NCBI GenBank assembly: GCA_902780525.1
Contig: CACZFL010000003.1
Span: forward strand, 62,001 to 126,000
Direction: 5' to 3'
Length of the DNA stretch: 64,000 nucleotides
Origin: an uncultured bacterium
Lineage (GTDB): Bacteria > Cyanobacteriota > Vampirovibrionia > Gastranaerophilales > Gastranaerophilaceae
Part shown: one piece after another, positions 1-7,346 of the stretch
Layout: every line of letters begins with the position of its first letter
Numbering within the stretch: position 1 is the first letter of the stretch
Position numbers and translations under genes: made by a program
Notes under the pieces: model-generated
The model's database searches: none
What the model saw: only the letters and a program-made list of their open reading frames with translations
Told to the model about the DNA's origin: nothing

Positions 1-1
1 C

Positions 2-79
2 GGTCAGGTTGATATTGTTTCAAAAAGGAAAAACCTCAGAAAAACACTTGCAAACATTTTAGAGATGCATGAGGGGTAA
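2..79 (+). CDS. accD: Acetyl-CoA carboxylase carboxyltransferase subunit beta, C-terminal end (partial)
   Basis: The frame from base 2 is open from the window edge to a TAA at 77-79 and encodes 25 residues including LRKTLANILEMH. This looks like the usual AccD ending (arginine, then T-L-x-x-L/I-L-x-x-H). accA follows 76 bp downstream on the same strand, the common accD-accA order, which supports the call. AccD and AccA together form the carboxyltransferase that makes malonyl-CoA for fatty acid synthesis. The stop codon lies inside a GGGGTAAA motif. Only the tail is visible, so the identification rests on the short match plus context. Confidence 0.7.
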   Translation, partial: GQVDIVSKRKNLRKTLANILEMHEG

Positions 80-107
80 ATCATGGGGGTAAATAATTAG
101 GGGTAAA
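73..107 (+). repeat. Tandem GGGGTAAA motif array (three units)
   Basis: GGGGTAAA begins at 73, 86 and 100, so the units are 13 and 14 bp apart. The first copy contains the accD stop codon. The array lies between accD and accA and is one of four tandem arrays of this motif in the window. Confidence 0.8.
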
Positions 108-155
108 TATATAACAGTTTGGTGAAAACAAACATACACTAATAAAGAGGTAAAA

Positions 156-1112
156 ATGGCAACGGTATTAGATTTTGAAAAACCAATCATAGATATACAA
201 AACAAAATAGAAGAACTCAGACAATTAAGTGAAAATTCAGGATTAGATTTAGAAGAACAGATTGAATCTTTTGAAAAACAGGCAGAAGATAAGAAAAAGG
301 AGTTATATTCAACATTGAAACCTTCACAGAAATTACAAATATCAAGACATTCAGACAGACCTAAATTTTTAGATTATGTACACCTTATGTGTGAAGATTT
401 TATCGAACTTCACGGTGACAGAGAAGGAATGGATGACAGAGCCATAATCGGCGGTATTGCAAAATTTAACGGCAAGCCTGTTATGATAATAGGTATTCAA
501 AAAGGCAAAAGCACAAAAGAAAATCTTGAATACAATTTTGGTATGCCTCAGCCTCAGGGATACAGAAAGGCTCTCAGATTATTTAAACATGCAGACAAGT
601 TTAAAATGCCTATTATTACGATTATTGATACACCTGGGGCATATCCGGGAATTAAAGCAGAAGAAACAGGTCAGGGTGCAGCTATTGCAATGAACCTCAG
701 AGAAATGTCAAAATTATCTGTTCCTGCAATAGCAATTATTTCAGGAGAAGGATGCAGCGGCGGTGCATTAGGTTTGGCTGTTTCAAATGTTGTAATGATG
801 CTTGAGCACTCTTATTATACTGTTATTTCTCCTGAAGGCTGTGCTTCTATTCTCTGGAGGGATGCTGCAAAATTTGCTGATGCTGCGGAAGCTTTAAGAA
901 TTACTTCAAAAGATTTGCTTGAACTCGGAATAATTGATGAAGAAATATCCGAACCGATTGGCGGTGCGCATACTGATTATGAAGCTACTGCAAAATCTAT
1001 GAAAACTGCTATCGAAGGGGCTCTTGAAAAACTTTCCAAAATGTCTGCCGAAGAACTCAGAACCCAGAGATACGAAAAATTCAGAAAAATGGGTCAATTC
1101 CTGGAAGTATAA
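156..1112 (+). CDS. accA: Acetyl-CoA carboxylase carboxyltransferase subunit alpha
   Basis: A 318-residue protein of normal AccA length. It makes the carboxyltransferase with AccD, moving the carboxyl group from carboxybiotin to acetyl-CoA in the cytoplasm, the first step of fatty acid synthesis. The N-terminal coiled segment (about 1-60) and the crotonase-like core are present, with the glycine-rich stretch GEGCSGGALGLAVS (about 196-209) and the DTPGAYPG motif (about 157-164). The ATG is preceded by AAAGAGG about 5 nt upstream. It follows accD, so the two subunits are probably cotranscribed. Confidence 0.96.
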   Translation: MATVLDFEKPIIDIQNKIEELRQLSENSGLDLEEQIESFEKQAEDKKKELYSTLKPSQKLQISRHSDRPKFLDYVHLMCEDFIELHGDREGMDDRAIIGGIAKFNGKPVMIIGIQKGKSTKENLEYNFGMPQPQGYRKALRLFKHADKFKMPIITIIDTPGAYPGIKAEETGQGAAIAMNLREMSKLSVPAIAIISGEGCSGGALGLAVSNVVMMLEHSYYTVISPEGCASILWRDAAKFADAAEALRITSKDLLELGIIDEEISEPIGGAHTDYEATAKSMKTAIEGALEKLSKMSAEELRTQRYEKFRKMGQFLEV

Positions 1113-1118
1113 ATATTG

Positions 1119-1148
1119 TTTACATTTACCCCGGCTCCATGATATAAT
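1119..1148 (+). promoter_or_regulatory. ribE promoter predicting a leaderless mRNA
   Basis: TTTACA (1119-1124), 18 bp spacer, TATAAT (1143-1148), then six bases to the ATG at 1155. A transcript starting about 7 nt after the -10 box would begin at the start codon. No Shine-Dalgarno sequence is present. A TTTACCCC motif (1125-1132) lies in the spacer. No FMN riboswitch can fit in this arrangement. Confidence 0.6.
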
Positions 1149-1154
1149 TGGCTT

Positions 1155-1781
1155 ATGTTCACGGGTATTATTGAAGAAACGGGCAAAATTAAGGCTATCA
1201 CTCAAAATAAAATTACTGTTGAAGCAAAAATTGTTACCGAAGGAACAAAAATAGGTGACAGTATAGCAGTAAACGGAGTTTGTCTTACTGTTACAAAATT
1301 GGACAGAGATGGTTTTAATGCTGATATATCTCCCGAAACGCTTAAGGTAACTTCTCTCGGAAATCTGAAGGCAGGCTCTTATGTGAACCTTGAAAGAGCT
1401 GTTCAGATAGGAGAAAGACTTGGCGGTCATATTGTATCAGGTCATGTTGACGGACTTGGCAAGGGTAAATTTATCAAAAAAGACGGAAGTTTTTATAATA
1501 TAACAATTGAGCTTCCTCAGGAACTTGCAAAATATGTAGCAAAGAAAGGTTCGATAACGATTGACGGAATAAGCCTTACGGTTGCGGATATAAACAACAA
1601 TATTGTTAACATAGCTGTTATTCCGCATACTTTTGAAAATACCAATCTAAAGAATTTAAAAGTCGGTGATTTTGTAAACATTGAAACAGATATTTTGGCA
1701 AAATATGTTGAAAAAATTTTATCAACAAGTGATAATAAATCAGGAATAAGCATGGAATTCCTTACGGAGCATGGGTTTTAG
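1155..1781 (+). CDS. ribE: Riboflavin synthase (alpha chain)
   Basis: A 208-residue protein beginning MFTGIIEETG, the diagnostic start of riboflavin synthase. It converts two molecules of 6,7-dimethyl-8-ribityllumazine to riboflavin plus a pyrimidine that is recycled. Two lumazine-binding repeats are visible, about residues 1-97 and 98-195; the second carries GSITIDGISLTV, matching GDSIAVNGVCLTV in the first. The ATG is fixed by the family start and has a -10 box six bases upstream rather than a ribosome binding site. ribBA follows after 3 bp, so both are one operon. Confidence 0.96.
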   Translation: MFTGIIEETGKIKAITQNKITVEAKIVTEGTKIGDSIAVNGVCLTVTKLDRDGFNADISPETLKVTSLGNLKAGSYVNLERAVQIGERLGGHIVSGHVDGLGKGKFIKKDGSFYNITIELPQELAKYVAKKGSITIDGISLTVADINNNIVNIAVIPHTFENTNLKNLKVGDFVNIETDILAKYVEKILSTSDNKSGISMEFLTEHGF

Positions 1782-1784
1782 AAC

Positions 1785-2999
1785 ATGGCATCAAACACAA
1801 ATCAATTTAATACAATAGAGGAAGCATTAGAGGATTTTAAAGCAGGAAAACCTCTGATTGTCGCTGATGACGAAGACAGAGAAAATGAAGGCGATTTGAT
1901 TTGTTCTGCTCAGTTCGTGACTCCTGAGCTTGTAAACTTTATTACAAAAGAGTGCAGAGGAATTGTTTGTCTTGCTATTGATGGTGAAATAGCCAAAAAA
2001 CTTGATTTACCTCAAATGGTTGAAAGAAATACAGAATCAATGCAGACAGCATTTTCTTTAAGTATTGATGCAAGTCAAAAATTTGGTGTGACAACGGGTG
2101 TTTCAGCGTTTGACAGAGCCAAAACCGTACAAGTTGCAATTGCTCCTGATGCGGTTCCTTCCGATTTACGTCGTCCCGGACATTTGTTCCCGTGTGTTGC
2201 AAGAAAAGGCGGAGTTTTAAAAAGGTGTGGTCATACAGAAGCGGTTGTTGATTTGGCAAAACTTTCCGGACACAGACCGGCAGGAATTATGTGCGAAATT
2301 ATGAAAGATGACGGCTCAATGATGCGCCGTGATGATTTATTTGAGTTTGCCAAAAAACATGATTTTAAAATAATAACGGTTGCAGACCTGATTGCGTATC
2401 GTCTGCAAAGCGAAAGATTTGTAAAAAGAGAAATTGAAGTATTCTTACCGACAAAATTCGGTGATTTTAATATAGTAGGATATACAGATACAATAACAGG
2501 CTGCGAACATGTCGCAATGGTTAAAAACGACGGCTCGGATAAGATTCCGCTTATCAGGGTTCACAGTGAATGTCTGACGGGTGACGTATTCCATAGTCTT
2601 AAATGTGACTGCAATTGGCAGCTTCACGCCGCTCTGAAAATGATTTCAGAATATGGAAAGGGTGCGGTAATTTATATCCGTGATCATGAAGGCAGAGGAA
2701 TAGGTTTAATTAATAAGCTTAAGGCATACAAATTGCAGGAGCAAGGACAGGATACGGTTGAAGCTAATGTATCATTGGGATTTCCGCCTGATTTGAGAAA
2801 TTACGGTGTCGGGGCTCAGATAATACTTGATTTAGGGTTTAATAACTTCAACCTGATTACAAATAACCCGAAAAAAATAATCGGCTTGAAGGGTTACGGA
2901 CTAACTATTCACGATAATATTAACCTTCAGTCGGAGATAACCGAATACAACGCAAGATACATGGAAACAAAGCGTGAAAAAATGCACCATTTGATGTAA
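1785..2999 (+). CDS. ribBA: Bifunctional 3,4-dihydroxy-2-butanone-4-phosphate synthase / GTP cyclohydrolase II
   Basis: A 404-residue two-domain enzyme supplying both precursors of riboflavin. The N-terminal RibB domain (about 1-205) carries the acidic loop DDEDRENEGDL. The C-terminal RibA domain (about 206-404) carries HSECLTGDVFHSLKCDC, whose three cysteines bind zinc, and DHEGRGIGL. Length and order are normal for RibBA. It starts 3 bp after ribE with only a weak upstream G-rich sequence, suggesting translational coupling. ribD and ribH are not in the window. Confidence 0.96.
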   Translation: MASNTNQFNTIEEALEDFKAGKPLIVADDEDRENEGDLICSAQFVTPELVNFITKECRGIVCLAIDGEIAKKLDLPQMVERNTESMQTAFSLSIDASQKFGVTTGVSAFDRAKTVQVAIAPDAVPSDLRRPGHLFPCVARKGGVLKRCGHTEAVVDLAKLSGHRPAGIMCEIMKDDGSMMRRDDLFEFAKKHDFKIITVADLIAYRLQSERFVKREIEVFLPTKFGDFNIVGYTDTITGCEHVAMVKNDGSDKIPLIRVHSECLTGDVFHSLKCDCNWQLHAALKMISEYGKGAVIYIRDHEGRGIGLINKLKAYKLQEQGQDTVEANVSLGFPPDLRNYGVGAQIILDLGFNNFNLITNNPKKIIGLKGYGLTIHDNINLQSEITEYNARYMETKREKMHHLM

Positions 3000-3025
3000 A
3001 ATTATTCTAAACACGAGGTCTGAAT

Positions 3026-4015
3026 ATGTCAGAAAACAATTATAATGTAGAATTATTGGAAAAAGACTCTTATAAAATTTTTAAAGGAGTGTATAACGAC
3101 TTTAAATCAAAGGCAACAAGCGAGTACAAATTTGAACTTGCTCCGCTTGAATATGAGGAGTTTATAGAAACTGTTGAACAAAAACTTATGAACTGTATTG
3201 TTCTTAAGGAAAACGAAATTCCAACTGCATTTCTTGTTTATACAACTTCTATTTCAGAATCAATAGAACTTAACATTGTGCATTGCCTGGGAACAGAAGA
3301 TGAAATTACAAAAGTTAAACTTCTGATTGAAAAATTCCTGGAATTAACGGAAGCGGAAAGAATGTCAAAAGTGGTTGCTTATCCAATGCTCGGACATCAA
3401 TCAGTGTTTACTTCTGACATTGCAAGATTTGGGTTTAAATTTGTAGGTCTTGCGGTTATGAGATTTATGACAGGAAATGCTTCTTCTGAGAGAATCTTGG
3501 AAAATATGAAGCTCAGTGAATTGCCGGAGGGCTATAAAATTGGCGGGTACAGTGATTTGTACCGCGAAGATTTGATAAAAACAATACACGAATCTTTTAA
3601 AGATACTCAAGATGCCCTTTTTGATACAAGATTTAAGTCAATGGAAGGCACAAAAGATATAATCAACAAAATAGTTGAAAACGTTTATGGTGAATTTATG
3701 CCGGAAGTTACTTCCGTGCTTTTATACAATAACCTGCCCGTTGGGTTTGCACTTTCAAACGTTACTGGCGGGACTATTGCAAACATTCCGCTAGTCGCGA
3801 TTGACAAAGCTCACAGAGGTAAAGGTTTCTCGGAACATTTGCTTAATCGTTCCATAAAAACTATTGTTGATTGGACAAAACTTGAAAAACGTTATTTTTC
3901 AGAAGTAAATGTTACAACGGAAACAAACAATTACAAAGCTCTTAAACTATACAGAAGAGTAGGTTTCAGAGAGGATTATTGTTATCCTCAGGCATATTTA
4001 TTGCAGAAAAAGTAA
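3026..4015 (+). CDS. GNAT-family N-acetyltransferase, substrate unknown
   Basis: A 329-residue soluble protein. The C-terminal part (about 210-325) has a GNAT fold signature: IPLVAIDKAHRGKGFSEHLL gives the acetyl-CoA-binding R/Q-x-x-G-x-G/A loop (HRGKGF) and NNYKALKLYRRVGF the last helix. The N-terminal 200 residues may be a degenerate second GNAT domain (NEIPTAFLVY and IVHCLGTEDEI are reminiscent). It lies 26 bp after ribBA, so may be read from the same transcript; CGAGGT precedes the ATG. The substrate cannot be inferred. Confidence 0.75.
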   Translation: MSENNYNVELLEKDSYKIFKGVYNDFKSKATSEYKFELAPLEYEEFIETVEQKLMNCIVLKENEIPTAFLVYTTSISESIELNIVHCLGTEDEITKVKLLIEKFLELTEAERMSKVVAYPMLGHQSVFTSDIARFGFKFVGLAVMRFMTGNASSERILENMKLSELPEGYKIGGYSDLYREDLIKTIHESFKDTQDALFDTRFKSMEGTKDIINKIVENVYGEFMPEVTSVLLYNNLPVGFALSNVTGGTIANIPLVAIDKAHRGKGFSEHLLNRSIKTIVDWTKLEKRYFSEVNVTTETNNYKALKLYRRVGFREDYCYPQAYLLQKK

Positions 4016-4046
4016 TACTAAAGTTGGAAATATTTTAAAAAACATG

Positions 4047-4074
4047 TTACATTTTTTCATATTTGTAGTAAAAT
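4047..4074 (+). promoter_or_regulatory. Promoter of the SLH-domain protein gene
   Basis: TTACAT (4047-4052), 16 bp, TAAAAT (4069-4074), followed by an AAAGGAG ribosome binding site before the ATG at 4104. Confidence 0.45.
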
Positions 4075-4103
4075 AGATGTGGAAATTATACGAAAGGAGA
4101 AGT

Positions 4104-5528
4104 ATGAGATTATCTAAAGAAATTTTAGCAGCACTCAGTGTTGTATGCTTAACTTCAGGAATCGCATTCGCTAGTGAACCTACTGGTGATGTTCAAGCTT
4201 ATGCACATCCTACATTATTCAGCACACAAGGTCACTCACTTTTAACAGGTAACACAGATTCTGTTACTACAGGTGCAAAAGTATTCAAACCTTCTTGTGC
4301 AAAAACAATTACAGGAAAAGAAAATGTTATCATCGGAAAAGAAGCTAAGAAAGCTATATCTGACATGAAAGGCTCTATGGATACAAAAAGAGCAGCATCA
4401 TTTGATGCAAAATCAGCTATTCTTCGTTCAGAACTTGCTTGGCAAATCGTTACAGGCTTAGGTTTCTCTCAGGAAGCAGCTAACAAATATACTGACTTAG
4501 CTGACACTTACTGGGCTAAATCTGAAATTGACAAAGCTTTAGCAGCTGACGTTATGATTGGTTATCCTGATAACACATTCAAGCCTGACCAGGCAATTAC
4601 AAAAGCAGAAGTATTTGCTACATTTGCTAAGTTAATGGTTGTAAACCACGATGCATCAGCAACTCCTGTTTACAACGGTCAGGAAGTTAAATACATTCCT
4701 AACTGGGCAATCGGTTGTACAAACGAAGTTATCGCTTCCGGTATCTTAGAAGCACTTCCAGAACAAGACAAGATTGTTTCAGCAGAATACTTAACAAGAG
4801 AACAAGTTGCTTACATGATAGCAGCTATGAAAGCTAAATTCCACATTGATACAACTAAAGGTGCAGAAGGTTGCGCAACAGCTTATATACCAACTTCAGT
4901 TACTATCAAGTTGAGTGAAAGACTTTCAGCTAGAACTTCTAACGTAGGTGATACATTCACAGCTAAGACTACTGAATCTACAGTAGTTGAAGGCGTTACA
5001 TTCCCGGCTGGTTCAACAGTTAAGGGTATTGTAACAGGTGTTGTAAGACCTGGCGTTAAGAATCCTGGATACATTGAAGTATCATTCAAAGAAATCAAGA
5101 ACGATGGTTTGAAAGCATCATTCCCGAAATATGCAACAAGCGCATCAGTTGACGTTAAGAAAAATCCGAACATCGTAGCAAGACTTCTTTCTGCTCCTGT
5201 TGAATTCATTGGCAGAACAGCCGGTGTTTCAGGCAGAACAGTTTCTACTGTTGGTAATGTAGTTTCTAACGGAACTGAAGAAATTGTTGATAATTTAGGT
5301 GATGCAGTATCTGATACATTCTGCTTACACCCGCTTAAAGGTGCTAAGAGCATTGGCAGCGGTGTAATTGCAGTTGGTAAAGGTACTACTAACATCGTTA
5401 AGACAACTACAACAGGCGTATTCGGTGTATGCTATGAATTAGTTGATGAAGTTAAGTACATTATTGTACCTAACACAACTAACGATTCTGCATTGAATCC
5501 TGATGAAGTATTAACTATTCAATTCTAA
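4104..5528 (+). CDS. Exported S-layer-homology (SLH) domain protein
   Basis: A 474-residue protein. I start it at 4104 rather than an upstream in-frame ATG because AAAGGAGAAGT lies just before this ATG and a clean signal peptide follows (MRLSKEILAALSVVCLTSGIAFA, cleavage near residue 23). Residues about 100-185 contain an SLH repeat (a D-L-A-D-x-x-W-A core, then GYPDNTFKPDQAITKAE); a weaker second one follows (YIPNWAIGC...YLTREQVAYMI). The C-terminal half, with FPAGSTVKGIVTGV, looks like a beta-rich unknown domain. SLH domains usually bind cell-wall polymers, so it may tether the envelope. Codon use and leader suggest high expression. A strong terminator follows. Confidence 0.82.
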   Translation: MRLSKEILAALSVVCLTSGIAFASEPTGDVQAYAHPTLFSTQGHSLLTGNTDSVTTGAKVFKPSCAKTITGKENVIIGKEAKKAISDMKGSMDTKRAASFDAKSAILRSELAWQIVTGLGFSQEAANKYTDLADTYWAKSEIDKALAADVMIGYPDNTFKPDQAITKAEVFATFAKLMVVNHDASATPVYNGQEVKYIPNWAIGCTNEVIASGILEALPEQDKIVSAEYLTREQVAYMIAAMKAKFHIDTTKGAEGCATAYIPTSVTIKLSERLSARTSNVGDTFTAKTTESTVVEGVTFPAGSTVKGIVTGVVRPGVKNPGYIEVSFKEIKNDGLKASFPKYATSASVDVKKNPNIVARLLSAPVEFIGRTAGVSGRTVSTVGNVVSNGTEEIVDNLGDAVSDTFCLHPLKGAKSIGSGVIAVGKGTTNIVKTTTTGVFGVCYELVDEVKYIIVPNTTNDSALNPDEVLTIQF

Positions 5529-5554
5529 TTGATAGTTAGACTATAAGTTAGTTA

Positions 5555-5588
5555 AACGGGCTGTGGAAAATCCACAGCCCGTTTTCTT
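5555..5588 (+). terminator. Intrinsic terminator after the SLH gene
   Basis: A perfect 12-bp stem AACGGGCTGTGG (5555-5566) with CCACAGCCCGTT (5572-5583), AAAAT loop, then a short T-rich tail. It separates this gene from the leftward XRE gene. Confidence 0.9.
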
Positions 5589-5603
5589 ATATTGTTATAA
5601 TAA

Positions 5604-5819
5604 TTATTTCTTTTTTAACAATAAATAAGGTTCAATATCAAAATATTTTGCAATTTGTTCAATTTTATCAACAGTAATATTAACCCTGCCTTTTTCTAAT
5701 TTTGAAATATATGAGTTATCATATCCCAATAATAAAGATAACTCTTCACGTCTAAGTCCTTTTGATGTTCTTAATTGTTTTACATTATTTGCAATAATAT
5801 TTCTAATAAGTTGACTCAT
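5604..5819 (-). CDS. Small XRE-family HTH regulator
   Basis: A 71-residue protein that is almost entirely one helix-turn-helix domain. The recognition region is GLRREELSLLLGYDNSYISKLEKGRVNITVD, typical of Cro/C1 proteins. It probably binds DNA as a dimer and has no ligand or cleavage domain. It lies downstream of a second small XRE gene on the same strand, in a locally AT-rich block. Targets unknown. Confidence 0.85.
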   Translation of the reverse strand: MSQLIRNIIANNVKQLRTSKGLRREELSLLLGYDNSYISKLEKGRVNITVDKIEQIAKYFDIEPYLLLKKK

Positions 5820-5878
5820 ATTCCAATTATTTATTATCTTAAAATTATATTTCTGAAATAGAAAAGAACTGTAACTTG

Positions 5879-6097
5879 TTATTTTGTTGGCATAAATAAT
5901 TTATAAACATCAATATTCAAAGCATTGGCAATTAATTCAATTCTTTTAAAGCTTGGAGTTCGTTTACCTCTCTCTATTTGAGATAAATAGTCTGTGCTTA
6001 TCCCACATATTTCACTAAGCTTTTCTTGTGTATAGTTTAGTTTCATTCGGTACATTTTTAAATTGTTTCTAAATATTTCAGTTGTGCTATTTGCCAT
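5879..6097 (-). CDS. Small XRE-family HTH regulator
   Basis: A 72-residue single-domain Cro/C1-type protein; the helix-turn-helix core is TQEKLSEICGISTDYLSQIERG. It resembles its neighbour at 5604 in size and layout, but is clearly a different sequence, so the pair is either an old duplication or two acquired regulators. It is divergent from the HAD-like gene at 6160, with 62 bp between the starts; that gap contains a TATAAT-like sequence and could be a shared operator. Confidence 0.85.
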   Translation of the reverse strand: MANSTTEIFRNNLKMYRMKLNYTQEKLSEICGISTDYLSQIERGKRTPSFKRIELIANALNIDVYKLFMPTK

Positions 6098-6159
6098 AGT
6101 TCAATTTTATTGTTATAATCTACTTAAATTAACAGACATATAGAACGACAACAGGTTAT

Positions 6160-6504
6160 ATGAAAAATTTTTATAAAAAGAAAATACTTATAGATTTAGA
6201 TGGTGTGTTAAATGTGTATGGAAAGGATAAGTACGATGAGAATTATATTCCTGAAATAAAAGAAGGTGCGATTGAATTTCTGGAAAAATTAAGCATTCAT
6301 GCAGAACTTTATCTTTTTACTTCAAGAAATATTATGCTTTCAACAAAATGGTTGATAAAAAATAAAATAGATAAATATTTTAAAGACGTAACTAATATTA
6401 AAATTCCTTCTTATCTTTATATAGATGACAGAACAATTTGTTTTAAGGGAAATTTTGAAACAACCTATGAAGAAGTAGTGAAATTTCAACCATATTGGAA
6501 ATAA
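6160..6504 (+). CDS. Small HAD-like phosphatase-family protein
   Basis: A 114-residue protein. DLDGVL (about 11-16) matches the HAD motif I, but the second aspartate after DxD is Gly-Val; LFTSR (about 52-56) resembles motif II, and YLYIDDR (about 88-94) motif III/IV. This pattern resembles short 5'-nucleotidase or polynucleotide-phosphatase-like HADs without a cap domain. Activity and substrate are unknown. It is divergent from two small XRE regulators and ends in its own terminator. Ribosome binding is weak (AGG five bases before ATG). Confidence 0.6.
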   Translation: MKNFYKKKILIDLDGVLNVYGKDKYDENYIPEIKEGAIEFLEKLSIHAELYLFTSRNIMLSTKWLIKNKIDKYFKDVTNIKIPSYLYIDDRTICFKGNFETTYEEVVKFQPYWK

Positions 6505-6540
6505 AAAATACGCTCAAAAATATATCTGAGCGTATTTTTT
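6503..6540. terminator. Bidirectional intrinsic terminator
   Basis: A 14-bp perfect stem AAAAAATACGCTCA (6503-6516) with TGAGCGTATTTTTT (6527-6540), A-run on one side and T-run on the other. It begins within the stop codon of the HAD gene. Confidence 0.85.
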
Positions 6541-6559
6541 AGAATTATATTTACCCCTG

Positions 6560-6683
6560 TCTTGGATTATTGGCAGTTCGTAAACATACATTCACTGGGT
6601 TTTCCTGACGGAAAACAGCCGCTCATTTCTGTTTCCTCACAAGGACGAGTTTCGCTTATGCTCACTCCTGCCAAAATCCGCTA
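6560..6683. repeat. Palindromic repeat element, copy A (124 bp)
   Basis: It begins TCTTGGATTATTGGC (6560-6574) and ends AAAATCCGCTA (6673-6683). A central hairpin is GTTTTCC (6599-6605), TGAC, GGAAAAC (6610-6616). A 125-bp relative lies at 34182-34306 with the same two ends and a different central hairpin. The last three bases, read on the minus strand, are the TAG stop codon of mscL. A TTTACCCC motif (6550-6557) adjoins the other end. Confidence 0.75.
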
Positions 6684-7145
6684 GCCCAAATCAGAAGTAC
6701 AATGCGGGCATTTTTTAGCATTAATGGGAATAGATGTGCAGCAGAATGGACATTCTTTTTCTGTTGCAGCTTCTTCAGCTTTTTCTTCCTTGCAAGCTTT
6801 TTCTTTGATTGTGTTAACAGCTTTAATAATTGCAAAGATTGCGCAGGCAACGATTAAGAAGCTGATAACGGTATTAATAAACAAACCGTAATTGATAGTC
6901 ACAGCGCCTGCTTTTGCTGCTGCATCAAGTGAATCATATTTTTCACCAAGCGGGAATATTGTGAAGTAAAGGTTTGAAAAATCAACCTTACCTAAAACAA
7001 AACCTATTGGCGGCATAATAATATCTTTTACCAAAGAATCAACAATTTTACCGAATGCAGCACCAATAATGATACCGACTGCCATGTCCATTACGTTTCC
7101 ACGTAAAATGAAATCACGCAGTTCTTTTCCTAAATTTTTGAACAT
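6681..7145 (-). CDS. mscL: Large-conductance mechanosensitive channel with C-terminal zinc ribbon
   Basis: A 154-residue protein. The first 120 residues are a normal MscL: the N-terminal amphipathic helix MFKNLGKELRDFILRGNVMDMAVG, TM1 (IIIGAAFGKIVDSLV) and TM2 (INTVISFLIVACAIFAIIKAV). It releases solutes on sudden osmotic downshock. After a lysine/glutamate linker comes CPFCCTSIPINAKKCPHC, a CxxC...CxxC zinc ribbon. MscL with such a ribbon is, as I recall, seen in other bacteria. GGAG lies upstream of the ATG. The stop codon is supplied by the end of repeat element A. Confidence 0.94.
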   Translation of the reverse strand: MFKNLGKELRDFILRGNVMDMAVGIIIGAAFGKIVDSLVKDIIMPPIGFVLGKVDFSNLYFTIFPLGEKYDSLDAAAKAGAVTINYGLFINTVISFLIVACAIFAIIKAVNTIKEKACKEEKAEEAATEKECPFCCTSIPINAKKCPHCTSDLG

Positions 7146-7273
7146 AATAAACTCCTTTTTCTTACAAATTTATAGTATCAAAATTTTATAAATACCGCAA
7201 GAATTAAACTTACTTGCTACTAAATTATTTTCATGAGAGAATAAATTTAGCTGGTAAAACAGCATAATCGTAG

Positions 7274-7322
7274 TGTGCAAATTTGCACAAAGATATAAAT
7301 AGTAGTAGGGCGAAAAATCGCC
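7274..7322 (+). promoter_or_regulatory. Palindromic operator candidate and hairpin upstream of fusA
   Basis: TGTGCAAATTTGCACA (7274-7289) is a perfect 16-bp palindrome just upstream of a TATAAA-like -10 (about 7294). A small stem GGCGA (7309-7313)/TCGCC (7318-7322) follows in the presumed leader before fusA. The 200 bp between mscL and fusA hold no other gene. Confidence 0.5.
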
Positions 7323-7346
7323 AAAAATATAGAAGGAAAAAGAAAA

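Noticed and set aside
1085-1155. FMN riboswitch before ribE
   Set aside because: The promoter leaves no leader, and no RFN-type conserved sequence is present.
4883-5395. Long open frame on the minus strand inside the SLH gene
   Set aside because: It mirrors a highly expressed gene with biased codons; no RBS or family features, and the plus-strand gene has a clear signal peptide and domains.
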